Program-made: the position numbers and the translations under genes
NCBI GenBank assembly: GCA_965215045.1
Contig: OZ244031.1
Span: 1,922,001-1,986,000, forward strand
Length of the DNA stretch: 64,000 bases
Direction of reading: 5' to 3'
DNA from: G965215045 sp965215045
Lineage (GTDB): Bacteria > Pseudomonadota > Gammaproteobacteria > JABABF01
Shown here: positions 9,116 to 16,308 of the stretch, in pieces
Layout of the letters: each line of letters opens with the position of its first letter
How positions within the stretch are numbered: the stretch's first letter is position 1
Notes under the pieces: generated by a model
Seen by the model: the letters and a program-made list of their open reading frames with translations, nothing else
Database searches by the model: none
Told to the model about the DNA's origin: nothing

Positions 9116-9286
9116 AGGCAGCCTGGTACAAGCAATGCCGGTAAGGGCTGGCCAAGATGACCGTTACGCAACAGGGTCAGGGTGAGACTCAAGTCATCCT
9201 TGTGCATCTCCCGGAAAAATCAGCACAAGTCTCCATCAAATCCTGCACCAGGCCAAGAAGTTTTGCACCTTTATTTTGAACGACTA

Positions 9287-9377
9287 TGGCGGAGAGGGAG
9301 GGATTCGAACCCTCGATGGGCTTTTAACCCATACTCCCTTAGCAGGGGAGCGCCTTCAGCCGCTCGGCCACCTCTCC
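9287..9377 (-). tRNA. tRNA-Ser (anticodon GCU)
   Basis: On the minus strand the acceptor stem GGAGAGG pairs with CCTCTCC, followed by discriminator G and an encoded CCA. The anticodon arm is CTCCC-CTGCTAA-GGGAG, giving anticodon GCT (reads AGC/AGU). A long variable arm and the T-loop GGTTCGAATCC complete a class II tRNA of 91 nt. It lies directly downstream of csrA, a conserved order in pseudomonad-like gammaproteobacteria. Confidence 0.97.
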
Positions 9378-9426
9378 ACTTCAGGGTATGTTGGCCGTCG
9401 GGGCCCGTCCCCGACGGCGGTCGGAT

Positions 9427-9861
9427 TTATTCCCGCCAGGCTTCGGGAATGCCGTCATCCAGCCTGTTGCCATCCTCCCTGACGTTGCCGTCCCTGACGT
9501 TGCCGTCGGCTTCCATGGGGGCGGACGGCTCCTCGGAGGGCTTGTAGTTGCCCGGGGTTTCCTCGCGCAGTTTCTCATCCTCGTCGCGCATCCTTCTATG
9601 CTCCTCGCGCCGGATTACACGCTGCCGGTGCGCCTCCTTCCTTTCTGCGGCAACCTTGCCGCTGAAGCCCGGCTCGATGCCCGGCTGCACGGGTTGCTTT
9701 TCATGGCGGATGCGCTGGTAGATCTCTTCCCGGTGCACTGCTACGCTCTTGGGCGCAGTAATGCCCAGGCGCACCTGTTGACCGCGGACGTTCAACACGG
9801 TGATCGTGATGTCGTCGTTGATCATCAGGGCTTCCCCTATACGACGTGTGAGTATTAGCAT
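9427..9861 (-). CDS. csrA: Carbon storage regulator CsrA with long C-terminal extension
   Basis: 144 aa. Residues 1 to about 55 are a canonical CsrA: MLILTRRIGEALMINDDITI, the RLGITAPKSVAVHREEIY segment and the RNA-contacting Leu4 and Arg44. CsrA dimers bind GGA hairpins in mRNA leaders and control translation. Normal CsrA is about 60-70 aa; here roughly 80 extra, highly charged and probably disordered residues follow, including a short internal repeat (GNVRDGNVREDGN) encoded by a tandem 15-bp DNA repeat. The start ATG at 9861 has GGAG upstream. It is 17 bp behind lysC and ahead of tRNA-Ser, the usual synteny. The CsrA call is certain; the role of the tail is unknown. Confidence 0.95.
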   Translation of the reverse strand: MLILTRRIGEALMINDDITITVLNVRGQQVRLGITAPKSVAVHREEIYQRIRHEKQPVQPGIEPGFSGKVAAERKEAHRQRVIRREEHRRMRDEDEKLREETPGNYKPSEEPSAPMEADGNVRDGNVREDGNRLDDGIPEAWRE

Positions 9862-9878
9862 GGTCTTCTTCTCCGTTG

Positions 9879-11162
9879 CTAATGCGGGATCTCGGCTTTC
9901 GCAGATTCGTTTTGGAAAACCGATCCCGGGGTTTGATTCGGGTTTTGTTCCAGTTCGAAGGCGGCATGCAAGGCGCGCACCGCCCGGTCCAGGAATTCTT
10001 CTTCGATGATCACGGTGATCTTGATCTCCGAGGTGGCGATCATCTGGATGTTGGCACCCTCGTCGGCCAACACGCTGAACATTTTGCCGGCGACCCCGGC
10101 GTGCGATCGCATGCCGGCTCCCACCACGGAGAGCTTGGCGATATTCTTGTCGCTGTCCACGCCGCGCGCGCCGAGTTCTTCGGCGACCTGCTCCAGGACG
10201 GTGCGGGTCTGCTCCAGGTCGTCCTCGTGCACGGTGAAGCTGAGATCGGTGCGGCCGTCTTCGGCGATGTTCTGCACGATGACGTCGACGACGATATCCG
10301 CCCCGGCGACGGCACTCAGCACCCGGGCGGCAATACCGGGCTGGTCCCGGACGCCCAGGATTGTCAGTTTGGCTTCGTGGCGGTTTTGGGTTACGCCACT
10401 GATCGTGGGAGATTCCATGTGAGCCCTTTCTTCATCACAAAGGATCAATGTGCCGTCATCCGGTTCCGCGCTGGAGAGTACGCGCAACGGCATTTTATTT
10501 TTGCCGGCCATTTCCACTGAGCGTATTTGCAGCACCCTGGCCCCCTGACCGGACATTTCCAGCATCTCCTCCAGGCCGAGTCGATCGAGTCGACGCGCCC
10601 CGGGAACGATCCTCGGGTCCGCAGTATACACTCCTTTGACATCTGTGTAGATGCGGCACTCGTCGGCACCCAGTACGGTGGCCAGTGCCACGGCGGAGGT
10701 ATCGGAGCCGCCGCGCCCCAGGGTGTTGATGTTGCCCTGGGCGTCCACGCCCTGGAAACCGGTCACGGTCACGACCTCGTCTCGCTCCAGGTGTTGCAGG
10801 ATCCGGTCTGTCCGCAGTTCCAGGATGCGCGCCCGGGCGTAGGCACCGTCGGTACGGATGGGCAGTTGCGCCCCGTTGTAGGAAAAGGCGGGCACGCCCT
10901 GTTCACGCAGGGCGATGCAGAGCAGGGCGGCACTGCGCTGCTCCCCGGTGGCGAGCAGGGCGTCGAGTTCACGCGGCTCGGGGGACGGACTGAGTTCCAG
11001 GGCCTGGGCCAGCAATTCGTCGGTCTCAGTGCCTATCGCCGAGACTACCACGGCGATCTTGTCGCCCGCGACCCGGCACCGGGCGATATGAGCGGCGGCC
11101 CTGCGAATGCACTCTGTGTTGCCCAGCGAAGTGCCCCCGTACTTGTGAACTTTCAGGCTCAT
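9879..11162 (-). CDS. lysC: Aspartate kinase
   Basis: 427 aa, slightly longer than the roughly 410 aa of typical monofunctional aspartokinases. The N-terminal substrate motif KYGGTSLGN, the ATP-site motif GRGGSDTSAVALA and the C-terminal pair of ACT domains (KLTILGVRDQPGIAARVL and AKLSVVGAGMRSHAGVAGKM) are clear. It phosphorylates aspartate as the first step of lysine, threonine and methionine biosynthesis; the ACT domains normally mediate lysine/threonine feedback inhibition. It is followed after 17 bp by csrA. A short tail after the second ACT domain (ELEQNPNQTPGSVFQ) accounts for the extra length. No alternative paralogue fusion (homoserine dehydrogenase) is present. Confidence 0.95.
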   Translation of the reverse strand: MSLKVHKYGGTSLGNTECIRRAAAHIARCRVAGDKIAVVVSAIGTETDELLAQALELSPSPEPRELDALLATGEQRSAALLCIALREQGVPAFSYNGAQLPIRTDGAYARARILELRTDRILQHLERDEVVTVTGFQGVDAQGNINTLGRGGSDTSAVALATVLGADECRIYTDVKGVYTADPRIVPGARRLDRLGLEEMLEMSGQGARVLQIRSVEMAGKNKMPLRVLSSAEPDDGTLILCDEERAHMESPTISGVTQNRHEAKLTILGVRDQPGIAARVLSAVAGADIVVDVIVQNIAEDGRTDLSFTVHEDDLEQTRTVLEQVAEELGARGVDSDKNIAKLSVVGAGMRSHAGVAGKMFSVLADEGANIQMIATSEIKITVIIEEEFLDRAVRALHAAFELEQNPNQTPGSVFQNESAKAEIPH

Positions 11163-11278
11163 CTATGAGCTTCCTCTTTCCTCTTGCTCCCTTGTGTCTG
11201 TGCTATGCGGGGCAAAGCTGCCCAGCGGGCGACTATTATATATATTTACGGCCGGGAAAACCCGGGGGGAGATGCAGT

Positions 11279-13360
11279 ATGTGGCAGTCAAAAGACAGGG
11301 GCGGGCGCAACCGGCCCTGTGTCCGGGCGACGGGCCTCGCTGGATTCTGCCTGCTGCTGGGCGCAGCTTGCGGCGGCGAAGTGCCACCGGAGGAGCAGAG
11401 CCTGGCCGCCCTGTTCGGCAGCCCGCCGCAGATGGAAGCGGCGCTGCCGCCGCTGGGCAATGCTTTCGGGCGCGGGGGATTGTTGCTCAACGGGTGGTGG
11501 AACATCATTGTCGATGAGCAGGGTCTGGGTGACATCGGCCTGTTTGGCGGTCCCTATTACCGGGAACCCCGGCCCGGGACCGGCATGGAACTCGTGGAGC
11601 ATCGCTTCGATGCCGGGCGGCAACTGCGGGTGCCGGGCGATTGGAACACCCAGGAGGAGCGACTGTTCCGTTACCGGGGAGTGGTCTGGTACCAGCGCGA
11701 TTTTGAATTGCAAAAAGAGGAGGAGCGCCGTTACTTCCTGCACTTCGACGGTGTCAATTACGCTGCCCGGGTGTACCTGAACGGGCAGCCCCTGGCGGAG
11801 CACCGGGGCGGGTACGTGGCTTTCAGCGTGGAGTTGAGCCCGGCGCTGCGCAACGGCAGGAATTTCCTCGTGGTGCAGGTCGACGCCGCCTTGGACCAGG
11901 GGACGCTGCCGGCACAGCGGGGTGCCGACTTCTTCAAGTACGGTGGCATCACCCGCGACGTGCGCCTGCTCACGGTGCCGGAGACCTTTATCCGGCGCAG
12001 TCATTTCTACCTGCAGGACCGGGCCCGGAGTCTCATTGCCGGTTGGGTGCAACTGGATGGCCCCGATGCCGCCGGGGCGGAGGTCGAGCTGCGGCTGCCG
12101 GAACTCGGCATTCGCAGCCGCCATACGGCAGACCCGACGGGACGGGCGCGTTTTGTTCTTCGGGCGGAGGGGCTGGAGTTGTGGTCGCCGGAACGGCCCC
12201 GGCTGTACCGGGTGGAGTTGCGTTCCGGGACAGACCGGCTCGAAGAACGCATCGGCTTTCGCAGCATCGCTGTCCGGGACGGACAGATCCTGCTTAACGG
12301 GGAGCCGGTCTACCTGCGGGGCGTGAGCATGCACGACGAGTCACCGCTCAAGCGGGGCGTCGCCTTTGAGCGGGTGGATGCCGCGGTCCAGCTGGGATTG
12401 GTCAAGGAACTCCACGGCAACTTTGTACGCCTTGCACACTACCCGCATAACGAGTACACCCTGCGCCTGGCGGATGAACTGGGGCTCCTGGTGTGGAGTG
12501 AAATCCCGCTGGTCTCGCTGATTGACTGGGAGAACCCGGACACCCTGGCCCTGGCCCGGGGTCAACTGGCGGACAACCTGTACCGGGACTTGAACCGGGC
12601 GTCCGTGATCCTGTGGTCCCTGGCCAATGAAAGCCTGCCGCAGTCTGCGGCCCGCCTGCAATTCCTGCGCACCCTGGCGGCCGATGCGCGCCGCATCGAT
12701 GAGAGTGGACGCCTGCTGACGGCGGCCCTGTTAGGCGATTTTCGCCGCGAGTTCGGCGGGCTGGTGCGGCGCCTGGCAGTGGAATTGCTGCGGGACCCGG
12801 AGCTCCGGGCACCCGCCGTGCGGGGGGCACTGCAGGCACTGGCAGCGGAGCAGGAGGGTGAGAGTGGGGCGGCATCCGGTGCCGGCGTCGAAATCCGGCT
12901 TGCGGACCCGCTGGGGGAGACGGTGGATGTCATCGGCTACAACGAGTATTTCGGCTGGTACTATTCAACTTTCCTGGCGCGCCAGTTGCCGGTGGACGAG
13001 GCCCGGGTGCGGCGCGCCATGTTCCGGGTCATGCCGGATATCCGTTTTTCGAACGTGTTCGGCAAGCCGATGATCATCTCCGAGTTCGGGGCCGGTGCCA
13101 AGAAAGGTTTCACGCCGGCCGGGCAGCTCTGGTCGGAGGAATACCAGGCCCGGGTCTACCGCCATCAACTGGACATGTTGCGGCGCAGTCCGGCAGTGCG
13201 GGGCAGCTCGCCGTGGATTCTCAAGGATTTTCGTTCTCCGTCCCGACCGCTGCGCGGCATCCAGGATTTTTACAATCGCAAGGGCATCGTCACGGAGCGC
13301 GGGGAGAAGAAGCAGGCTTTTTTCGTCTTGCAGGATTTCTATAAGAATAAAATAAACTAA
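11279..13360 (+). CDS. Glycoside hydrolase family 2 lipoprotein (beta-galactosidase/glucuronidase-like)
   Basis: 693 aa. The N terminus carries a lipoprotein signal ending in LLLGAAC with Cys31 as the lipidated residue. Then follow the family 2 jelly-roll domain (VPGDWNTQEERLFRYRGVVWY), an immunoglobulin-like domain, and the TIM barrel beginning near LNGEPVYLRGVSMHDE. The acid/base glutamate lies in the LANES motif (Glu451) and the nucleophile in ISEFG (Glu602), both in the expected places. It would hydrolyse a beta-glycoside at the cell surface or in the periplasm; beta-glucuronidase, galactosidase and mannosidase activities all occur in this family. The ATG at 11279 is chosen for the GGGGGAGA site and the signal peptide. 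There is no adjacent sugar transporter. Confidence 0.9.
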   Translation: MWQSKDRGGRNRPCVRATGLAGFCLLLGAACGGEVPPEEQSLAALFGSPPQMEAALPPLGNAFGRGGLLLNGWWNIIVDEQGLGDIGLFGGPYYREPRPGTGMELVEHRFDAGRQLRVPGDWNTQEERLFRYRGVVWYQRDFELQKEEERRYFLHFDGVNYAARVYLNGQPLAEHRGGYVAFSVELSPALRNGRNFLVVQVDAALDQGTLPAQRGADFFKYGGITRDVRLLTVPETFIRRSHFYLQDRARSLIAGWVQLDGPDAAGAEVELRLPELGIRSRHTADPTGRARFVLRAEGLELWSPERPRLYRVELRSGTDRLEERIGFRSIAVRDGQILLNGEPVYLRGVSMHDESPLKRGVAFERVDAAVQLGLVKELHGNFVRLAHYPHNEYTLRLADELGLLVWSEIPLVSLIDWENPDTLALARGQLADNLYRDLNRASVILWSLANESLPQSAARLQFLRTLAADARRIDESGRLLTAALLGDFRREFGGLVRRLAVELLRDPELRAPAVRGALQALAAEQEGESGAASGAGVEIRLADPLGETVDVIGYNEYFGWYYSTFLARQLPVDEARVRRAMFRVMPDIRFSNVFGKPMIISEFGAGAKKGFTPAGQLWSEEYQARVYRHQLDMLRRSPAVRGSSPWILKDFRSPSRPLRGIQDFYNRKGIVTERGEKKQAFFVLQDFYKNKIN

Positions 13361-13374
13361 TTCATAAGGTTACA

Positions 13375-13860
13375 ATGATGTCTTCAAAACGTTTTTCACA
13401 CTTGGACCGGGCGGGAGCCGCGCGCATGGTCGATGTCAGCGCCAAGCGGAGCAGCCTGCGGGAAGCCCGTGCGGGTGCCTGCGTGCGCATGTCCGCCGGC
13501 ACTCTCAAGGCCCTGGTCGAAGGCGCGCACGCCAAGGGGGATGTGCTGGCAGCGGCGCGCATTGCCGGCATCCAGGCGGCCAAGCGCTGTGCCGAACTGA
13601 TCCCGCTGTGTCATTCCCTGCCCCTGGAGGCGGCGGAAGTGGAACTGAAACCCGTTGTGGAGGACGGCTGCCTGCAGATCGAGGCCCGCTGCCGCACCCG
13701 GGCTCGCACCGGGGTGGAGATGGAGGCGCTGTGTGCGGTTTCAGTAGCGGCGCTGACAGTGTACGATATGTGTAAATCGGCCGAGCGGGGGATGGTGATC
13801 GATGCGATCCGCCTGCTGGAGAAAAAAGGCGGACGCTCGGGGCGCTGGCAGCGCGACTGA
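13375..13860 (+). CDS. moaC: Cyclic pyranopterin monophosphate synthase (molybdenum cofactor biosynthesis)
   Basis: 161 aa, normal length. The diagnostic MoaC segments are present: MVDVSAKR near the N terminus, LIPLCHSLPLE, TGVEMEALCAVSVAALTVYDMCK, and the C-terminal EKKGGRSGRW. It converts the MoaA product to cyclic pyranopterin monophosphate. Two ATG codons stand in tandem at 13375 and 13378. It heads a Moco gene group but is separated from moaD and moaE by an NTF2-like gene; moaA is not in the window. Confidence 0.95.
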   Translation: MMSSKRFSHLDRAGAARMVDVSAKRSSLREARAGACVRMSAGTLKALVEGAHAKGDVLAAARIAGIQAAKRCAELIPLCHSLPLEAAEVELKPVVEDGCLQIEARCRTRARTGVEMEALCAVSVAALTVYDMCKSAERGMVIDAIRLLEKKGGRSGRWQRD

Positions 13861-13907
13861 GACCGGCGCCATTGATGAATGTTTTTTGAAACCGCGGGAG
13901 AACCATC

Positions 13908-14363
13908 ATGCCTATGACCCTGGAAGAGATTTCCGATCGCATGGAAATCCAGAACCTGTTGTTCGATTACTGCACGGCGATCGACAGCAAGAATTTCGAT
14001 GCCCTGGACGATGTATTCGTCCCCGATGCGCATATCGATTACACCTGCTTTGGCGGCCCCAAGGGCCCCTACCCGGAGGTCAAGGCGTACCTGGAAAAGG
14101 CGCTGCCGACCTTTCCTTCCTACCAGCACATGATCAGCAACAGTCGGATCTGGTTGGACGGGGACCGGGCCACGGCGCGCAGCATCTGTCACAACCCGAT
14201 GGTGATCGAACTGCCCGATGGCGGCACGCAAACCGCTTATTTCGGCCTTTGGTACGTGGACAAGCTGGTGCGCACGGAAAAGGGCTGGCGTCTTTCTGAG
14301 CGCATCGAGGAGAAGGCGTACATCCACAACCTGCCGCCGCATTTCCAGGCGGTGGAGGCCTGA
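13908..14363 (+). CDS. SnoaL/NTF2-like protein
   Basis: 151 aa with the N-terminal helix pattern of the nuclear-transport-factor-2-like superfamily (EEISDRMEIQNLLFDYCTAI, DALDDVFVPDAHIDY) and the C-terminal strands YFGLWYVDKLVRTEKGWRL. Relatives include polyketide cyclases, steroid isomerases, dehydratases and many unassigned small-ligand proteins. The ATG at 13908 has GGGAGAA upstream. It interrupts the moaC to moaD order, which is unusual; whether it belongs to Moco chemistry or is just co-transcribed is not known. A second member of the family lies at 24730-25320. Confidence 0.82.
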   Translation: MPMTLEEISDRMEIQNLLFDYCTAIDSKNFDALDDVFVPDAHIDYTCFGGPKGPYPEVKAYLEKALPTFPSYQHMISNSRIWLDGDRATARSICHNPMVIELPDGGTQTAYFGLWYVDKLVRTEKGWRLSERIEEKAYIHNLPPHFQAVEA

Positions 14364-14386
14364 GAAGGTCGGCGCGAGGGCCCGGG

Positions 14387-14635
14387 ATGCTGCGGGTGCG
14401 TTTTTTTGCCGCGCTGCGTGAGAACCTGCAGTGCGGGGACTGGGAGTGTCCGGCGGACTGTGCGGACGTGGCTGCGCTGCTGGAGCGGCTGGAGGCGCAC
14501 TGGGGAGAAAAGGCGGCGGGACTGCGCGCTGCGGATACCCTGGTGGCCGTCAACCAGGAATTGGTGCACAGTGCGGCCCACCCGCTGCAAGATGGCGACG
14601 AGGTGGCGTTTTTCCCGCCGGCGAGCGGAGGCTGA
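14387..14635 (+). CDS. moaD: Molybdopterin synthase small subunit
   Basis: 82 aa beta-grasp protein ending in the functional diglycine (PPASGG at the C terminus) that becomes the thiocarboxylate sulfur donor. The N terminus LRVRFFAALREN and the segment TLVAVNQELV, then LQDGDEVAFFPPASGG, match MoaD. It forms the heterotetramer with MoaE, whose start codon follows only one base after this stop. Confidence 0.93.
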   Translation: MLRVRFFAALRENLQCGDWECPADCADVAALLERLEAHWGEKAAGLRAADTLVAVNQELVHSAAHPLQDGDEVAFFPPASGG

Positions 14636-14636
14636 A

Positions 14637-15260
14637 ATGGACGGGGCTTTCAGTTGCAGTGTGCGCGAGGCGGATTTTGACCCGGGGATGGAGATCGCCG
14701 CATTGCGCACTGCGACCGCCGGGGCGGGGGCGGTGGTGAGTTTTTGCGGGGCAGTGCGGGAGCAGGACGAGGAGGGCACCGTGCATTGGCTGGAACTGGA
14801 GCATTACCCGGGCATGACCGAAAAGGTACTGGCGGGGTTGATGGAGCGAGCAGGCCGGCGTTGGTCCCTGTTGGGTGCCCGGGTGGTGCACCGCGTCGGC
14901 CGGTTGCAGCCCGGGTGCAACATCGTGCTGGTCGTTGTCGCTGCCGCCCATCGCCGGGAGGCGTTTTGCGCTTGCGAGTTCCTGGTCGATGCCCTGAAAA
15001 CCGGGGTGCCGCTGTGGAAGAAGAGCTGCGGTGTGCAGGGCACGCGCTGGGTGCGCGTCCGGGATGCCGCATCGCAGGGAGAAACACTGCCGGCGGCGGG
15101 CGAGACGTATGCCGCCATTGCCCACCCGCAGCGGGAGATGCGGGATGCGGGCGCGGCGTCCCCGGCCTCTGCCGCCGCGCTGCGGGAGGTGCGGGATGCG
15201 CCGGCACCGGGATACGGGCCGCCTCCGGCAGGGAACGGCAGTCGGGGTTCCCGACGATGA
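14637..15260 (+). CDS. moaE: Molybdopterin synthase catalytic subunit
   Basis: 207 aa. The core matches MoaE: GAVVSFCGAVRE, LELEHYPGMTEK, the strand RVVHRVGRLQPG, AAAHRREAFCACEFLVDALK and the catalytic-lysine segment VPLWKKSCG. It uses MoaD thiocarboxylate to add two sulfurs to precursor Z. Typical MoaE is about 150 aa; here a tail of roughly 50 residues rich in Ala, Pro and Gly contains a weak repeat (REMRDAGA and REVRDAPA). The tail is encoded by a GC-rich short DNA repeat and is probably unstructured. The TGA overlaps the ATG of the following flavin reductase gene (ATGA). Confidence 0.93.
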   Translation: MDGAFSCSVREADFDPGMEIAALRTATAGAGAVVSFCGAVREQDEEGTVHWLELEHYPGMTEKVLAGLMERAGRRWSLLGARVVHRVGRLQPGCNIVLVVVAAAHRREAFCACEFLVDALKTGVPLWKKSCGVQGTRWVRVRDAASQGETLPAAGETYAAIAHPQREMRDAGAASPASAAALREVRDAPAPGYGPPPAGNGSRGSRR

Positions 15261-15745
15261 GCGACCAGGCCCTGGAATTGCGCCGGGTCTTCGGCAGTTT
15301 TGCCACCGGCGTGACGGTGGTCAGTGCCGATACCGTTCCCGACGGGGCGATCGGCATGACGGTCAATTCCTTCAGTTCCCTGTCCCTGGAGCCGCCACTG
15401 GTGCTCTGGAACCTGCAGAAGAGTTCGGACTGTTACGACGCTTTCATGACCGCCGGGCATTACGGGGTCAATATTCTTCACGCCGGGCAGGAGAAGCTGT
15501 CGCGCAAGTTCGCCGGCAAGGGAGAACATGCCCTGGACGGCGTGGACTGGCATCGCGGTGCCAGCGGCTGCCCGTTGTTGGACCAGAACCTGGCATCCCT
15601 GGAGTGCGTGGTGCGCCAGCACTATGATGGCGGGGACCACACGATCCTGGTGGGGGAGGTACTGGATTGGCAGCTGCGCGAGGGCGAACCGCTGATTTTC
15701 TACGGCGGGGCATACCAGCGCCTGCGGCCCCGGGAGCCTGAATGA
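15257..15745 (+). CDS. Flavin reductase family protein
   Basis: 162 aa. FMN-binding split-barrel protein of the flavin reductase-like family: LRRVFGSFATGVTVVSADTV, GMTVNSFSSLSLEPPLVLWN, YGVNILHAGQEKLSRKFAG and the C-terminal HTILVGEVLDW. Such proteins reduce free flavin with NAD(P)H for two-component monooxygenases, or carry FMN themselves. It could supply reduced FMN to the several LLM-type flavin oxidoreductases in this window, but that is inference. The start and stop codons overlap moaE and the NUDIX gene by four bases each, so translation is coupled. Confidence 0.88.
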   Translation: MSDQALELRRVFGSFATGVTVVSADTVPDGAIGMTVNSFSSLSLEPPLVLWNLQKSSDCYDAFMTAGHYGVNILHAGQEKLSRKFAGKGEHALDGVDWHRGASGCPLLDQNLASLECVVRQHYDGGDHTILVGEVLDWQLREGEPLIFYGGAYQRLRPREPE

Positions 15746-16308
15746 AATACTGCTGCCACTGCGGCGGTGCCCTCAAGTACGAGGTGCCTGCCGAAGATAC
15801 GCTGCCGCGTCATGTCTGCGAGAACTGCGGACGCATTCATTACGTGAACCCGCGCATCGTCGTCGGCGTGCTGCCGGTGCACGGTGAGCAGGTGCTGATG
15901 TGCCGGCGCGCCATCGAACCCCGGCGCAACTGCTGGACCCTGCCGGCCGGTTTCATGGAGAACGGTGAGAGCACGGTCCAGGGCGCGTTGCGCGAGGCCT
16001 GGGAGGAGGCGCGGGCGAAGATCTGCGACCAGGAGCTCTACCGCATCTACGACTTGCCGCACATCGACCAGGTGCATATATTTTTTCGCGGCGTGCTGCA
16101 GGACGGCAAGTTCGCCGTGGGCGATGAAACCCTGGAAGTGCGCCTCTTCGACGAGGAGGACGCGCCCTGGGACAATCTTTCCTTTCCCGTGGTGGAGCAG
16201 ACGCTGCGCGATTATTTCCGCGACCGGGTGCACAGCGAATTTCCCGTGCGCCAGTTGCAGGTCGAACAGCTGTACCATTACCGCCGCCGCAATTCGGTCA
16301 AACCGTGA
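15742..16308 (+). CDS. NUDIX hydrolase with N-terminal zinc ribbon
   Basis: 188 aa. The NUDIX box is intact, starting at GFMENGE and continuing to REAWEEA with the required spacing and glutamates for Mg2+. In front is a four-cysteine zinc ribbon (CCHCGG and CENCGR pairs), an arrangement seen in NUDIX proteins annotated as NADH pyrophosphatase-like or ADP-ribose hydrolases. It probably hydrolyses a nucleoside diphosphate derivative. It overlaps the flavin reductase gene (ATGA) and the rmuC start (GTGA), so it belongs to the moa-rmuC transcription unit. Confidence 0.9.
   Translation: MKYCCHCGGALKYEVPAEDTLPRHVCENCGRIHYVNPRIVVGVLPVHGEQVLMCRRAIEPRRNCWTLPAGFMENGESTVQGALREAWEEARAKICDQELYRIYDLPHIDQVHIFFRGVLQDGKFAVGDETLEVRLFDEEDAPWDNLSFPVVEQTLRDYFRDRVHSEFPVRQLQVEQLYHYRRRNSVKP

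Noticed and set aside
9116..9286. Stretch between DUF4411 and tRNA-Ser
   Set aside because: About 170 bp with no frame, repeat or att-like direct repeat that I could identify; no integration scar claimed.
11163..11278. Lysine riboswitch ahead of lysC
   Set aside because: The 116 bp between lysC and the glycosidase gene is too short and shows no lysine-box-like stems.
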